Below, one piece after another: positions 1 to 5,588 of a stretch of 5,820 nt of DNA. Position 1 is the stretch's first letter. Each line of letters starts with the position of its first letter. The notes below the pieces were generated by a model. It had not been told where the DNA came from. It made no database searches and worked only from the letters and a program-made list of their open reading frames with translations. The stretch comes from Actinomycetes bacterium (GTDB taxonomy: Bacteria; Actinomycetota; Actinomycetes; Actinomycetales; Demequinaceae): assembly GCA_023411615.1 (NCBI GenBank), contig JAEYOR010000025.1:1-5820 (forward strand), read 5' to 3'. The translations under genes and the position numbers were made by a program.

Positions 1-142
1 GCCGCACCTGTTGGATTGCACTGGCGCGCACTCGCGGACCCAGGACCGTCTTCCCGCCTCCCCAACGCCAGGCAGTTGTGCAAGAACGGTGCGGGAGCAG
101 GATGAAGCGAAGCAAAATCCCCGTGAAGCCGCAGCAGCTCAA

Positions 143-156
143 AGAGCCAAGGCTCT
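143..156 (-). terminator. Possible weak terminator hairpin of the ATPase gene
   Basis: Inverted repeat AGAGCC-AA-GGCTCT overlaps the ATPase stop codon. Read on the minus strand it gives a 5-bp stem AGAGC/GCTCT with loop CTTG, followed only by TTTG, so the U-tract is poor. It could end the ATPase transcript but is short. The rest of bases 1-142 shows no convincing gene on either strand; the open frames there lack a ribosome binding site and any recognisable protein. Confidence 0.3.
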
Positions 157-898
157 ACGCCGCGAAGTCGGCAACAAAATCGGCCACGAACTCATTGGCG
201 GGTGCGCTCGTAATGACGTCGGGCACATCAATCTGCTCAACCGCGGCGCCGGGCGAGAACACCGCGATGCGATCTGCAAGCAACACCGCCTCGCGAATAT
301 CGTGCGTCACCATCATGACGGTTGTCCCTAACTCGCGATGGAGAGCCGCAAACTCCTTCTGAAGGCGCCGCCTGCCTTGAGGATCGACGGCCCCAAAGGG
401 CTCATCCATGAGCAGCACGGGCGGGCGCACCGCGAGCGCTCGCGCCACACCCACGCGCTGCCGCTCCCCACCTGACAGCTCATGTGGATACCGGCCTGCG
501 TACGTGGCAGGAGTGAGGCCGACGAGCTCGAGCAGCTCGTCAACGCGAGCCCGCGTTGTCTCCTTGTCCCACCCCTCGAGACCGGGAACCGTCGCGACGT
601 TCTGTGCAACAGTGCGGTGGGGAAAGAGGCCGACGTTCTGGATGACGTAACCAATCCGACGCCGCAGATGCACGGCATCGCGTTGCATCACGTCGGTGCC
701 ATCCACATAAATTGACCCGGAGGTCGGCTCTACGAGACGGTTCACCATCCGAAGAGTGGTGGACTTTCCGCAGCCGGATGGCCCCACGAGAGCGAGCAGT
801 TCGCCCGCGTGCACCTCAAGGCTCAAGTCGTTCACCGCGATGGTGCCGTCGGGGTACGTCTTGCGAACGTGCTCCAGAACGATTCCGGTGCCTGCCAT
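155..898 (-). CDS. Quaternary-amine (betaine/osmolyte) ABC importer, ATP-binding subunit
   Basis: Cytoplasmic ATPase that should power the importer encoded divergently next to it. At 247 aa it carries a complete nucleotide-binding domain: Walker A GPSGCGKST (residues 39-47), Q-loop Gln87 in YVIQNVGLFP, signature LSGGERQR (141-148), Walker B VLLMDEP (161-167) and switch His199 in VTHD. The YVIQNVGLFPH segment, the MDEPFGAVDP stretch and the ending NEFVADFV are typical of the OpuCA/ProV/OsmV family. The protein stops right after that ending, so it lacks the C-terminal CBS pair that OpuCA-type members carry. The ATG start is preceded by GGTGAGG only two bases away; a TANNNT box (TACGGT, 905-910) six bases upstream of the ATG would also fit a leaderless transcript. 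It is separated by 51 bp from the permease gene on the other strand. The family is certain; the substrate is not. Confidence 0.93.
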   Translation of the reverse strand: MAGTGIVLEHVRKTYPDGTIAVNDLSLEVHAGELLALVGPSGCGKSTTLRMVNRLVEPTSGSIYVDGTDVMQRDAVHLRRRIGYVIQNVGLFPHRTVAQNVATVPGLEGWDKETTRARVDELLELVGLTPATYAGRYPHELSGGERQRVGVARALAVRPPVLLMDEPFGAVDPQGRRRLQKEFAALHRELGTTVMMVTHDIREAVLLADRIAVFSPGAAVEQIDVPDVITSAPANEFVADFVADFAA

Positions 899-949
899 GA
901 CCTCACCGTACAGGGCGCCCTGCTTGAACGATGTGGTTAGGGTGAGTGC
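899..949. promoter_or_regulatory. Divergent control region with 12-bp palindrome
   Basis: This is the only space between the divergent ATPase and permease genes. It contains a perfect 12-bp palindrome CAGGGCGCCCTG at 911-922. On the minus side a TANNNT box, TACGGT (905-910), abuts the palindrome and lies six bases from the ATPase ATG. On the plus side TAGGGT (938-943) lies six bases from the permease ATG. Both boxes overlap a GGTGAG motif that could act instead as a Shine-Dalgarno site, so leaderless and led transcripts cannot be told apart. No good -35 hexamers are visible. An operator shared by both transcription units is my inference. Confidence 0.4.
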
Positions 950-1615
950 ATGGATGCCCAGCCAAATCCGTGGCTGTCCTGGAGCTATGTGGAGCGCAAC
1001 TGGTCAGAGATCAGTGATGCATTGGGCATTCATGCGTCGCTCACCGTCCAAGCTGTGCTCATCGCTCTTGCAGTTGCGTTTCCGCTCGCCGTGCTCGCGC
1101 AGCAGGTGAAATGGCTGAGTGGGCCCGTGCTTGGCACGGCGGGTGTTCTCTACACAGTGCCGTCCTTCGCGCTCTTCGCTTTGCTCGCGCCGTTCACGGG
1201 GATCGGCCGAACCACTGTGCTCATCGGGCTCGTCATGTACGCGTTGCTCGTCCTGGTGCGCAATTTCCTTGTGGGACTTCGAGGCGTCGACAAGGATGTG
1301 GTCGACGCGGCGCGCGGACTCGGCTACGGGCGTTGGCGGTTGCTCATGGGCGTCGAGCTTCCCAACGCGTTGCCCTCGATCATTGCGGGGCTGCGCATCG
1401 CGACAGTCTCGACCGTCGCGCTCACAACGGTGGGCGTCGTCGTGGGCTACGGAGGGCTTGGCCAACTGATGTTCCGCGGCTTTCAGTCCAACTACCGCGC
1501 GCAGATCGCGACGAGTTCGATTCTGTGCGTCGCACTCGCGCTCGTGCTCGACGTAGCGATTGTGCTGGCGGCGCGGGCGCTCATGCCATGGGCACGACGC
1601 CGGAGGCCCGCATGA
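950..1615 (+). CDS. Quaternary-amine ABC importer, permease subunit 1 (OpuCB/ProW-like)
   Basis: Integral membrane subunit of 221 aa, the usual size for single-domain OpuCB/OsmW/YehW-type permeases. Hydrophobic segments lie near residues 31-53, 57-80, 88-108, 144-172 and 187-212. The cytoplasmic EAA loop that docks on the ATPase is clear at 118-144: DAARGLGYGRWRLL, then VELPNALPSI. The YTVPSFALFALL segment (68-79) and GVVVGYGGLGQL (162-173) are family hallmarks. The C-terminus is basic (ARRRR), consistent with a cytoplasmic end. The start is ATG with AGGGTGAG (939-946) just upstream. Its last codons overlap the second permease gene through ATGA, so the two are probably translationally coupled and form a heterodimeric channel. 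It is first in the plus-strand operon and diverges from the ATPase gene. Confidence 0.92.
   Translation: MDAQPNPWLSWSYVERNWSEISDALGIHASLTVQAVLIALAVAFPLAVLAQQVKWLSGPVLGTAGVLYTVPSFALFALLAPFTGIGRTTVLIGLVMYALLVLVRNFLVGLRGVDKDVVDAARGLGYGRWRLLMGVELPNALPSIIAGLRIATVSTVALTTVGVVVGYGGLGQLMFRGFQSNYRAQIATSSILCVALALVLDVAIVLAARALMPWARRRRPA
1602..1606 (+). promoter_or_regulatory. Ribosome binding site fixing the second permease start
   Basis: GGAGG lies five bases before the ATG at 1612, inside the end of the first permease gene. The reading frame is open upstream to 1111, but that extension runs out of frame through the first permease and has no membrane-protein character, so this site and the ATGA overlap decide the start. 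Confidence 0.75.
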
Positions 1616-2343
1616 GCATCTGGGCTGAGGCATGGGAGTACGCGACCACAGGAGTCAACTGGACCGGTGCGAATGGCCTGACCCGGCCTACGTTCGATGG
1701 CGGCTGGCGATGGGCCCAAGACTCCATCATCGCTCTTGGCATCGAACACCTCTACATGTCGGGAGCAGCCGTCCTCGCCGCGACGGCGATCGCGCTGCCC
1801 CTTGGCCTCCTGCTAGGGCATGCGCGCAAGGGCGCCGGCCTCACCGTGCTTCTCTCCAATGTCTCGCGAGCCATGCCCACTCTCGCTCTGCTCACTCTCT
1901 TTGCAGCGTCGTCCATCGGTTTCGGCAATCGCGCGGTCATCATCGCCGCAGCGATCTTCGCCTTTCCCCCCATCCTTACCAATACCTTCACGGGCATGGC
2001 ACAGGTTGACGCCGATATCCGCGAAGCGGCCCTTGGCCAAGGAATGTCGCGCCGACAGGTGGCGCTCTGGGTGGAGCTGCCTCTTGCGTTGCCCCTGATC
2101 GCGGCGGGGCTGCGCACGTCGGCATCTCAGACCGTGGCAACCGTGCCGCTCGCCGCGCTCGTCGCGGGCGGAGGCTTGGGCGTCATCATCAATACTGGCC
2201 TCGCGACCCAGCGATATGGGAAGGTGATCGTGGGTGCGATTCTCGTCGCTGCGCTCACGCTCATTGTCGACTTTGCGCTCGCGCGATTGGAACGGTGCCT
2301 CACTCCAGCACCTCTTCGCGCATCTGGCCGGTTAGCGGTGTAG
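1612..2343 (+). CDS. Quaternary-amine ABC importer, permease subunit 2 (OpuCD-like)
   Basis: Second membrane subunit, 243 aa counted from ATG 1612 (MSIWAEAWEY), which overlaps the previous stop codon as ATGA and has GGAGG five bases upstream. An N-terminal stretch of about 45 residues (with DGGWRWAQDSII) precedes hydrophobic segments near 46-69, 76-99, 107-128, 157-195 and 205-224. The EAA loop at 138-164 reads EAALGQGMSRRQVALW, then VELPLALPLI, with the conserved Gly and the ELP turn. SRAMPTLALLTLF (85-97) and GGGLGVIINTG (186-196) match the same permease family as subunit 1. It should pair with subunit 1 to form the transmembrane pathway. The substrate-binding gene follows after 107 bp on the same strand. 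Confidence 0.92.
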   Translation: MSIWAEAWEYATTGVNWTGANGLTRPTFDGGWRWAQDSIIALGIEHLYMSGAAVLAATAIALPLGLLLGHARKGAGLTVLLSNVSRAMPTLALLTLFAASSIGFGNRAVIIAAAIFAFPPILTNTFTGMAQVDADIREAALGQGMSRRQVALWVELPLALPLIAAGLRTSASQTVATVPLAALVAGGGLGVIINTGLATQRYGKVIVGAILVAALTLIVDFALARLERCLTPAPLRASGRLAV

Positions 2344-2450
2344 GTCATGTCGCCGTGATCCGTGTCGCCCGTCGATCCGTGCCCGTGGGGAACACACGGT
2401 GGCTCTAGGCAGTTGTCCCACATGTCAATACCCCCAGAAAGAGGAGCATC
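2344..2450 (+). promoter_or_regulatory. Intergenic leader of the binding-protein gene
   Basis: This 107-bp gap holds two direct copies of GATCCGTG (2357-2364 and 2374-2381, 17 bp apart). A modest hairpin, CCGTG (2383-2387) with CACGG (2395-2399) around a 7-nt loop, overlaps the second half. A strong Shine-Dalgarno run AAAGAGGAG (2438-2446) sits just before the ATG at 2451. No convincing promoter hexamers are visible. Such a leader could boost synthesis of the binding protein over the permeases, as is common in importer operons; that is inference. Confidence 0.45.
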
Positions 2451-3455
2451 ATGCACCACGTTCGTGGAAGCCTCGCGGTCGTCAGCGCCCTTGCGCTCGT
2501 CCTCGCCGGCTGCTCGTCCAATTCGGGAGACAACGCCTCCGCCTCCGGCGCCGCGAATGGCTCGCTGCCGGCAACGTCGGCGACCGTATGCCTGCCGGTG
2601 CCCGGCGACAGCCTCGTCGTCCTTGAGGATGACCAGAACCTCCAGAACTCCGACAACGTGATCCCGGCCGTCAATGCGGCTGTTGCGGAAGACGAAGCGG
2701 TCATCGATGCACTCAACGCAGTGTCGGCCGCTCTCGACACGCAAACCCTCATCAAACTCAATAAGGCTGTCGACATCGATCGTCAGACCTCAGCAGAAGT
2801 GGCAGCCGCTTTCGTCGCGGACCAGGGCCTCAATGCGCCTGGCACTGGCTCAGGTTCGCTCACGATTGGCGCAGCCAACTTCTCGGAGAACATCACGGTT
2901 GCGGAGATTTACGCGGCGGTACTCCGCGATGCTGGCTATGACGCCTCCGTACGGACTATCGGCAATCGCGAGACGTATCTGCCCGCGCTTGAGTCCGGCG
3001 AGATCGCTATCGTGCCCGAGTACGCAGCAACTGCCGCTGAGTTTCTCAACAAGCGTCTCAACGGCGCCGACGCTCCTGCCGTAGCATCGGGCGACATCGA
3101 CGTGACGGCCGACGCCCTGAGTGGGCTTGGCTCTCAGGTGGGCATCGTGTTCGGTGAGCCTTCGGCTGCACAGGATCAAAACGCCTTCGCCGTCACCACT
3201 GCATTTGCTGAGCAGTACGGTGTGACGACGCTGTCGGACCTCGCCGAGGCGTGTGGCGGCGGCTTGTCCTTGGGCGGTCCGCCCGAGTGCCCAGAGCGAC
3301 CGTTCTGCCAACTTGGCCTTGAGGACGTCTACGGAGTCGAGATCACAGATTTTGCGTCCCTTGACGCGGGCGGCCCGCTCACCAAGACGGCGATTCGCCA
3401 AGGCGAAGTGTCGATCGGTCTCGTGTTCAGCTCAGATGGCGAACTGGCGTCATAA
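2451..3455 (+). CDS. Lipoprotein substrate-binding protein of the osmolyte ABC importer, apparently circularly permuted
   Basis: Extracellular solute receptor, 334 aa. An N-terminal signal ends in lipobox LAGC with Cys21 as the lipidation site, then a Ser/Gly/Ala-rich tether. The remaining sequence is the OpuCC/ProX-type quaternary-amine binding fold, but in unusual order. Residues 55-127 (VVLEDDQNLQ, NVIPAVN, LNKAVDID, VADQGL) match what normally forms the C-terminal end of these proteins. After the linker NAPGTGSGS comes the usual N-terminal half (LTIGAANFSEN at 137-147, AEIYA, NRETYLPALESGEI, VPEYAAT), then the second lobe (DQNAFAVT at 242-249, GGPPECPERPFC at 275-286, LDAGGPLT at 304-311). 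The protein ends at VFSSDGELAS, the point where VVLEDD would usually follow. Cysteines after the lipid site are 47, 268, 280 and 286. The start is set by AAAGAGGAG upstream. The ligand is probably a betaine-like solute; ergothioneine or choline remain possible. Confidence 0.9.
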   Translation: MHHVRGSLAVVSALALVLAGCSSNSGDNASASGAANGSLPATSATVCLPVPGDSLVVLEDDQNLQNSDNVIPAVNAAVAEDEAVIDALNAVSAALDTQTLIKLNKAVDIDRQTSAEVAAAFVADQGLNAPGTGSGSLTIGAANFSENITVAEIYAAVLRDAGYDASVRTIGNRETYLPALESGEIAIVPEYAATAAEFLNKRLNGADAPAVASGDIDVTADALSGLGSQVGIVFGEPSAAQDQNAFAVTTAFAEQYGVTTLSDLAEACGGGLSLGGPPECPERPFCQLGLEDVYGVEITDFASLDAGGPLTKTAIRQGEVSIGLVFSSDGELAS

Positions 3456-3470
3456 CGAACGACTGACGCA

Positions 3471-3504
3471 GCAAAGGCCCGGTCCACATGGACCGGGCCT
3501 TTGC
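3471..3504. terminator. Perfect 15-bp stem terminator, probably bidirectional
   Basis: Arms GCAAAGGCCCGGTCC (3471-3485) and GGACCGGGCCTTTGC (3490-3504) pair fully around the 4-nt loop ACAT. The hairpin starts 15 bases after the binding-protein stop codon and ends 6 bases from the 3' end of the opposing tRNA-Lys gene. No U-tract follows on either side, only the TTT inside the stem, so it is the U-poor type common in high-GC actinobacteria. Its symmetry would let it stop both converging transcripts. Confidence 0.88.
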
Positions 3505-3510
3505 TCGTTG

Positions 3511-3583
<73 letters not shown>

Positions 3584-3602
3584 TCTGCTGACGCGAGAGA
3601 AC

Positions 3603-3631
3603 ACATTACCAGGCTCCCGGACCGCGACGAA
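3603..3631 (-). promoter_or_regulatory. Candidate promoter of tRNA-Lys
   Basis: Minus-strand -10 box TAATGT (3603-3608) lies 19 bases upstream of the mature tRNA 5' end, a sensible leader length. A weak -35, TTCGTC (3626-3631), is spaced by 17 bp. The -10 is good and the -35 poor. Confidence 0.4.
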
Positions 3632-3676
3632 ATCGAGGTTGCCCGTCTCCAATGAGGGAATCTGACCTTCTCGCGA

Positions 3677-3682
3677 TAGGTT
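3677..3682 (+). promoter_or_regulatory. Candidate -10 box of the peroxiredoxin gene
   Basis: TAGGTT fits the actinobacterial TANNNT pattern and ends nine bases before the ATG at 3692. No real Shine-Dalgarno sequence is present (only TTGGA). Together these point to a very short leader or a leaderless mRNA. No clear -35 is visible. Confidence 0.35.
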
Positions 3683-3691
3683 GATTGGACC

Positions 3692-4162
3692 ATGAGCACT
3701 CGACTGAACAAGGGCGATGTCGCCCCCGAATTCTCCGCCCCCATCGACACCGGAACGTTCACGCTGAGCGACCTGCGCGGCAAGCACGTTGTTGTGTACT
3801 TCTACCCGGCGGCGATGACGCCGGGTTGCACGACGCAAGCGTGCGACTTCCGCGACTCGCTGTCCGCACTCAAGGCCGCGGGTTACGAAGTGGTGGGTGT
3901 ATCCAAGGACACTCCGGAGAAGCTCGCTGAGTTCCGCGAGGTCGAGGGGCTCACGTTCACGCTTGTCTCGGATCCCGACTATTCAATCCAGAAGGCGTAT
4001 GGCGCGTTTGGAGAGAAGTCGCTGTACGGCAAGACCGTAACCGGCTCACTCCGCTCCACAGTGGTGGTGGCACCGGATGGCACGGTGGAACTCGCGCAGT
4101 ACAACGTGAAGGCAACCGGTCACGTCGCAAAACTGCGCCGCGATTTGGGAATCGACGCTTAA
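3692..4162 (+). CDS. bcp: Thioredoxin-dependent thiol peroxidase, Bcp/PrxQ-type peroxiredoxin
   Basis: Cytoplasmic enzyme of 156 aa, the normal size for this family, that reduces hydrogen peroxide and organic hydroperoxides using a catalytic cysteine recycled by thioredoxin. The active-site stretch YPAAMTPGCTTQAC contains the conserved Pro and Thr43, peroxidatic Cys46, and resolving Cys51 five residues later, the classic atypical 2-Cys Bcp arrangement. Arg121 in GSLRSTVVV is the likely active-site arginine. DFRDS, GVSKDTPEKLAEF and YGAFGEKSLYGK are further family features. The start MSTRLNKGDVAPEF gives the usual N-terminus. It is transcribed away from tRNA-Lys and converges on the EAL gene, and it seems to be a stand-alone gene. 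Confidence 0.95.
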   Translation: MSTRLNKGDVAPEFSAPIDTGTFTLSDLRGKHVVVYFYPAAMTPGCTTQACDFRDSLSALKAAGYEVVGVSKDTPEKLAEFREVEGLTFTLVSDPDYSIQKAYGAFGEKSLYGKTVTGSLRSTVVVAPDGTVELAQYNVKATGHVAKLRRDLGIDA

Positions 4163-4164
4163 CC

Positions 4165-4184
4165 GGCCGCGACCGGCGTCGGCC
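4165..4184 (+). terminator. Possible hairpin terminator of the peroxiredoxin gene
   Basis: GGCCG (4165-4169) pairs with CGGCC (4180-4184), extended by CG/CG across a one-base bulge, with loop ACCGG. It begins two bases after the stop codon. It is GC-rich and has no U-tract, so it is only a candidate. Confidence 0.35.
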
Positions 4185-4208
4185 AGGAGCGTCACCTCGA
4201 GGTCGAAA

Positions 4209-4225
4209 CGCTTCGTCAGGAAGCG
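4209..4225 (-). terminator. Possible hairpin at the end of the EAL gene
   Basis: CGCTTC (4209-4214) and GAAGCG (4220-4225) form a 6-bp stem with a 5-nt loop containing most of the EAL gene's stop codon. On the minus strand it is followed by TTTCG. It is short and only suggestive. A 10-bp palindrome ACCTCGAGGT (4194-4203) lies next to it between the two converging genes. Confidence 0.3.
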
Positions 4226-5343
4226 AGAGAACTGAGTTTTCCGAGCAGGCGACGCAATGTGACGATGCCCAACAGCGCCCCATGGTCATCCGTGACAAGC
4301 ACCGGCGGGCCGGGCTCGTGACGTGCTGCGGAGATTCGCTGAGCGACCTCCGCAGGCCGTGCATTCACGTTGACCGTCAACGTTGAGATGAGTTCACCCG
4401 CGATGGCTGCGGCGGGATTGACGAGTCCGTGTGGGCGCTGCTGGCCATCAACGACAACAACCCACTGGCTGTCGACATGACTCCACGCGTGTTCAATCGA
4501 TTCCTCTTGGCGGATCGTCGGCACCGACTCAATGAGCCGGTGCATGGTGTCACCTGACTGGTCTGCGAAGGCAGCGAGTTGGCGCGCCACATCCTCGTCG
4601 ATCTCGGCGAAGGAGGCGGCCGGGCGGGCAAAGAGGAACCCTTGCGCGAGCGGAACCCGCATGTCCGCGAGGCGTTTCGCGTCGGCGAGGGATTCAATGC
4701 CTTCGGCCACCACCCATGCGTCAACCCGCGAGGCGAAAAGTCCGATCATCTCGACGAGCGCCACTTTGGCCTCATCGGTGGCGACTCCCTGGACGATCGC
4801 CCGGTCAAGCTTGAGGATCGAGGGGCGCAATTCAAGAATCTGTTGCAGACCCGAGTACCCGGCACCGGCATCGTCCACCGCAATGAGCGCGCCCTTCGAG
4901 CGCACGTAGTTGATCGACGGTTCAAGGTCGACCCATTCCCATGCCGAGTGCTCGGTGATCTCGACCACAAGACCAGTGAGATCCGCTTCGCGGTTGAACA
5001 CCTCGCGCACCCGAGGGTGGCGGAGGGAATCCGGCTCGACGTTCACTGCAAGGAAGCAGTCTTTGGGCAAAGAGGTCCGCCGATCGAGAGCGAGGGACAA
5101 CACGACGGCCTCAAGATCAGCCTGGACACCTCGCGCTCTTGCGCGCGCAAACCACACATCGGGGCTGACGCCCTGCGCATCTGGGTGTGTGAAACGAGCG
5201 AGCGCTTCGTAACCGACAACGACACGGTGATCGAGATCGACGATGGGTTGAAAATGACACTCGACGCCGTGACCTGCGATCGCGTCGTCGAGAAGTTGCG
5301 TCCAGCGCGCGTCGGTGACGTGCGCGTGTGCATTGATCGTCAT
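4216..5343 (-). CDS. EAL-domain cyclic di-GMP phosphodiesterase with C-terminal CBS-like pair
   Basis: Soluble 375-aa protein with no signal peptide or membrane segment. Residues about 13-250 form an EAL domain, which hydrolyses cyclic di-GMP to pGpG. Metal and catalytic positions look intact: Glu46 in YEALARF, Asn101 in NVEPDSL, Glu128 and Glu131 in EITEH, Asp157/Asp158 in VDDAGAGYSGL (usual DDFGTGYSSL), Lys178 in LKLD, Glu214 in VAEGIES and Gln234 in QGFLFARP. Residues about 266-375 resemble two CBS motifs, seen in SVPTIRQEESIEHAW, QWVVVVDGQQRPHGLVN, then PPVLVTDDHGALLGIVTLRRLL; CBS pairs usually bind adenine nucleotides and regulate the attached enzyme. No GGDEF domain is fused. The ATG start has AGGGCAGG a few bases upstream. 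It converges on the peroxiredoxin gene. Activity is inferred from conserved residues, and the CBS call is weaker than the EAL call. Confidence 0.9.
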   Translation of the reverse strand: MTINAHAHVTDARWTQLLDDAIAGHGVECHFQPIVDLDHRVVVGYEALARFTHPDAQGVSPDVWFARARARGVQADLEAVVLSLALDRRTSLPKDCFLAVNVEPDSLRHPRVREVFNREADLTGLVVEITEHSAWEWVDLEPSINYVRSKGALIAVDDAGAGYSGLQQILELRPSILKLDRAIVQGVATDEAKVALVEMIGLFASRVDAWVVAEGIESLADAKRLADMRVPLAQGFLFARPAASFAEIDEDVARQLAAFADQSGDTMHRLIESVPTIRQEESIEHAWSHVDSQWVVVVDGQQRPHGLVNPAAAIAGELISTLTVNVNARPAEVAQRISAARHEPGPPVLVTDDHGALLGIVTLRRLLGKLSSLAS

Positions 5344-5433
5344 GGTGCCTGCCCTATGACCCGTTGTGCCGCAGAAGTGAGTGCGCGCTCAATCGCGCCT
5401 CCTCTGGTGGAACAGACGCCCATCGCACGTCGA

Positions 5434-5458
5434 GTCACGCCCGGGTAGGTCGCGTGAC
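5434..5458. repeat. 7-bp inverted repeat with 11-bp spacer
   Basis: GTCACGC (5434-5440) and GCGTGAC (5452-5458) are exact reverse complements. The element lies about 90-115 bp upstream of the EAL start, a plausible place for an operator of that gene. Confidence 0.55.
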
Positions 5459-5494
5459 AACGCGCGGGAGTCTGCATGTGCATGCCCCTTCCAT

Positions 5495-5539
5495 CGGCAC
5501 GTGCCGCCCGGATGTTCAGGGTTTGCCTTACACGGGCGG
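5495..5539. repeat. 12-bp palindrome overlapping a longer stem-loop
   Basis: CGGCACGTGCCG (5495-5506) is a perfect palindrome with a CACGTG core. It overlaps an imperfect stem-loop: CCGCCCG (5504-5510) pairs with CGGGCGG (5533-5539), followed inward by TGT/ACA and AGG/CCT around a GTTTG loop. The two structures share bases 5504-5506 and so would compete as RNA. Confidence 0.5.
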
Positions 5540-5552
5540 GCGTCATCTCAAA

Positions 5553-5588
5553 CGGTATGGTCCCGACACTAGGGCACATACCGGGACC
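5553..5588. repeat. Two interlocking inverted repeats
   Basis: CGGTATG (5553-5559) matches CATACCG (5577-5583), and GGTCCCG (5559-5565) matches CGGGACC (5582-5588). The order is a-b-a'-b', the topology of an H-type pseudoknot in RNA or of two overlapping operators in DNA. Pairing is exact on both strands apart from one to two shared bases at the joints. Confidence 0.55.

Noticed and set aside
1111..1611. Upstream extension of the second permease to a 410-aa protein
   Set aside because: The extension overlaps the first permease in another frame and reads as Arg/His/Ala-rich noise without membrane segments; GGAGG and the ATGA overlap mark the true start at 1612.
1004..1633. Long minus-strand open frame (209 aa) opposite the first permease
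   Set aside because: Antisense shadow with an Arg/His/Glu-rich, low-complexity translation; the plus strand encodes a clear permease.
2451..2840. Binding-protein order explained by a frameshift, pseudogene or adjacent gene remnant
   Set aside because: The frame is open throughout with a good lipobox and ribosome binding site, each family block occurs once, and a terminator follows directly after the stop with no leftover fragment.
4579..5448. Long plus-strand open frame (289 aa) opposite the EAL gene
   Set aside because: An antisense shadow of the high-GC EAL gene; its translation has no family resemblance and no ribosome binding site.
5495..5530. Cyclic di-GMP (GEMM-type) riboswitch before the EAL gene, suggested by GGCAAACC and CCGATGG on the minus strand
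   Set aside because: The GEMM core needs a second conserved segment (like ACGCAAAGCC) and a tetraloop-receptor hairpin; neither is present and the spacing is too short.
5340..5579. A 79-aa minus-strand frame whose stop overlaps the EAL start as ATGA
   Set aside because: The overlap suggests coupling, but codon third positions are not clearly GC-biased, no ribosome binding site or recognisable protein is seen, and it runs through the inverted repeats.
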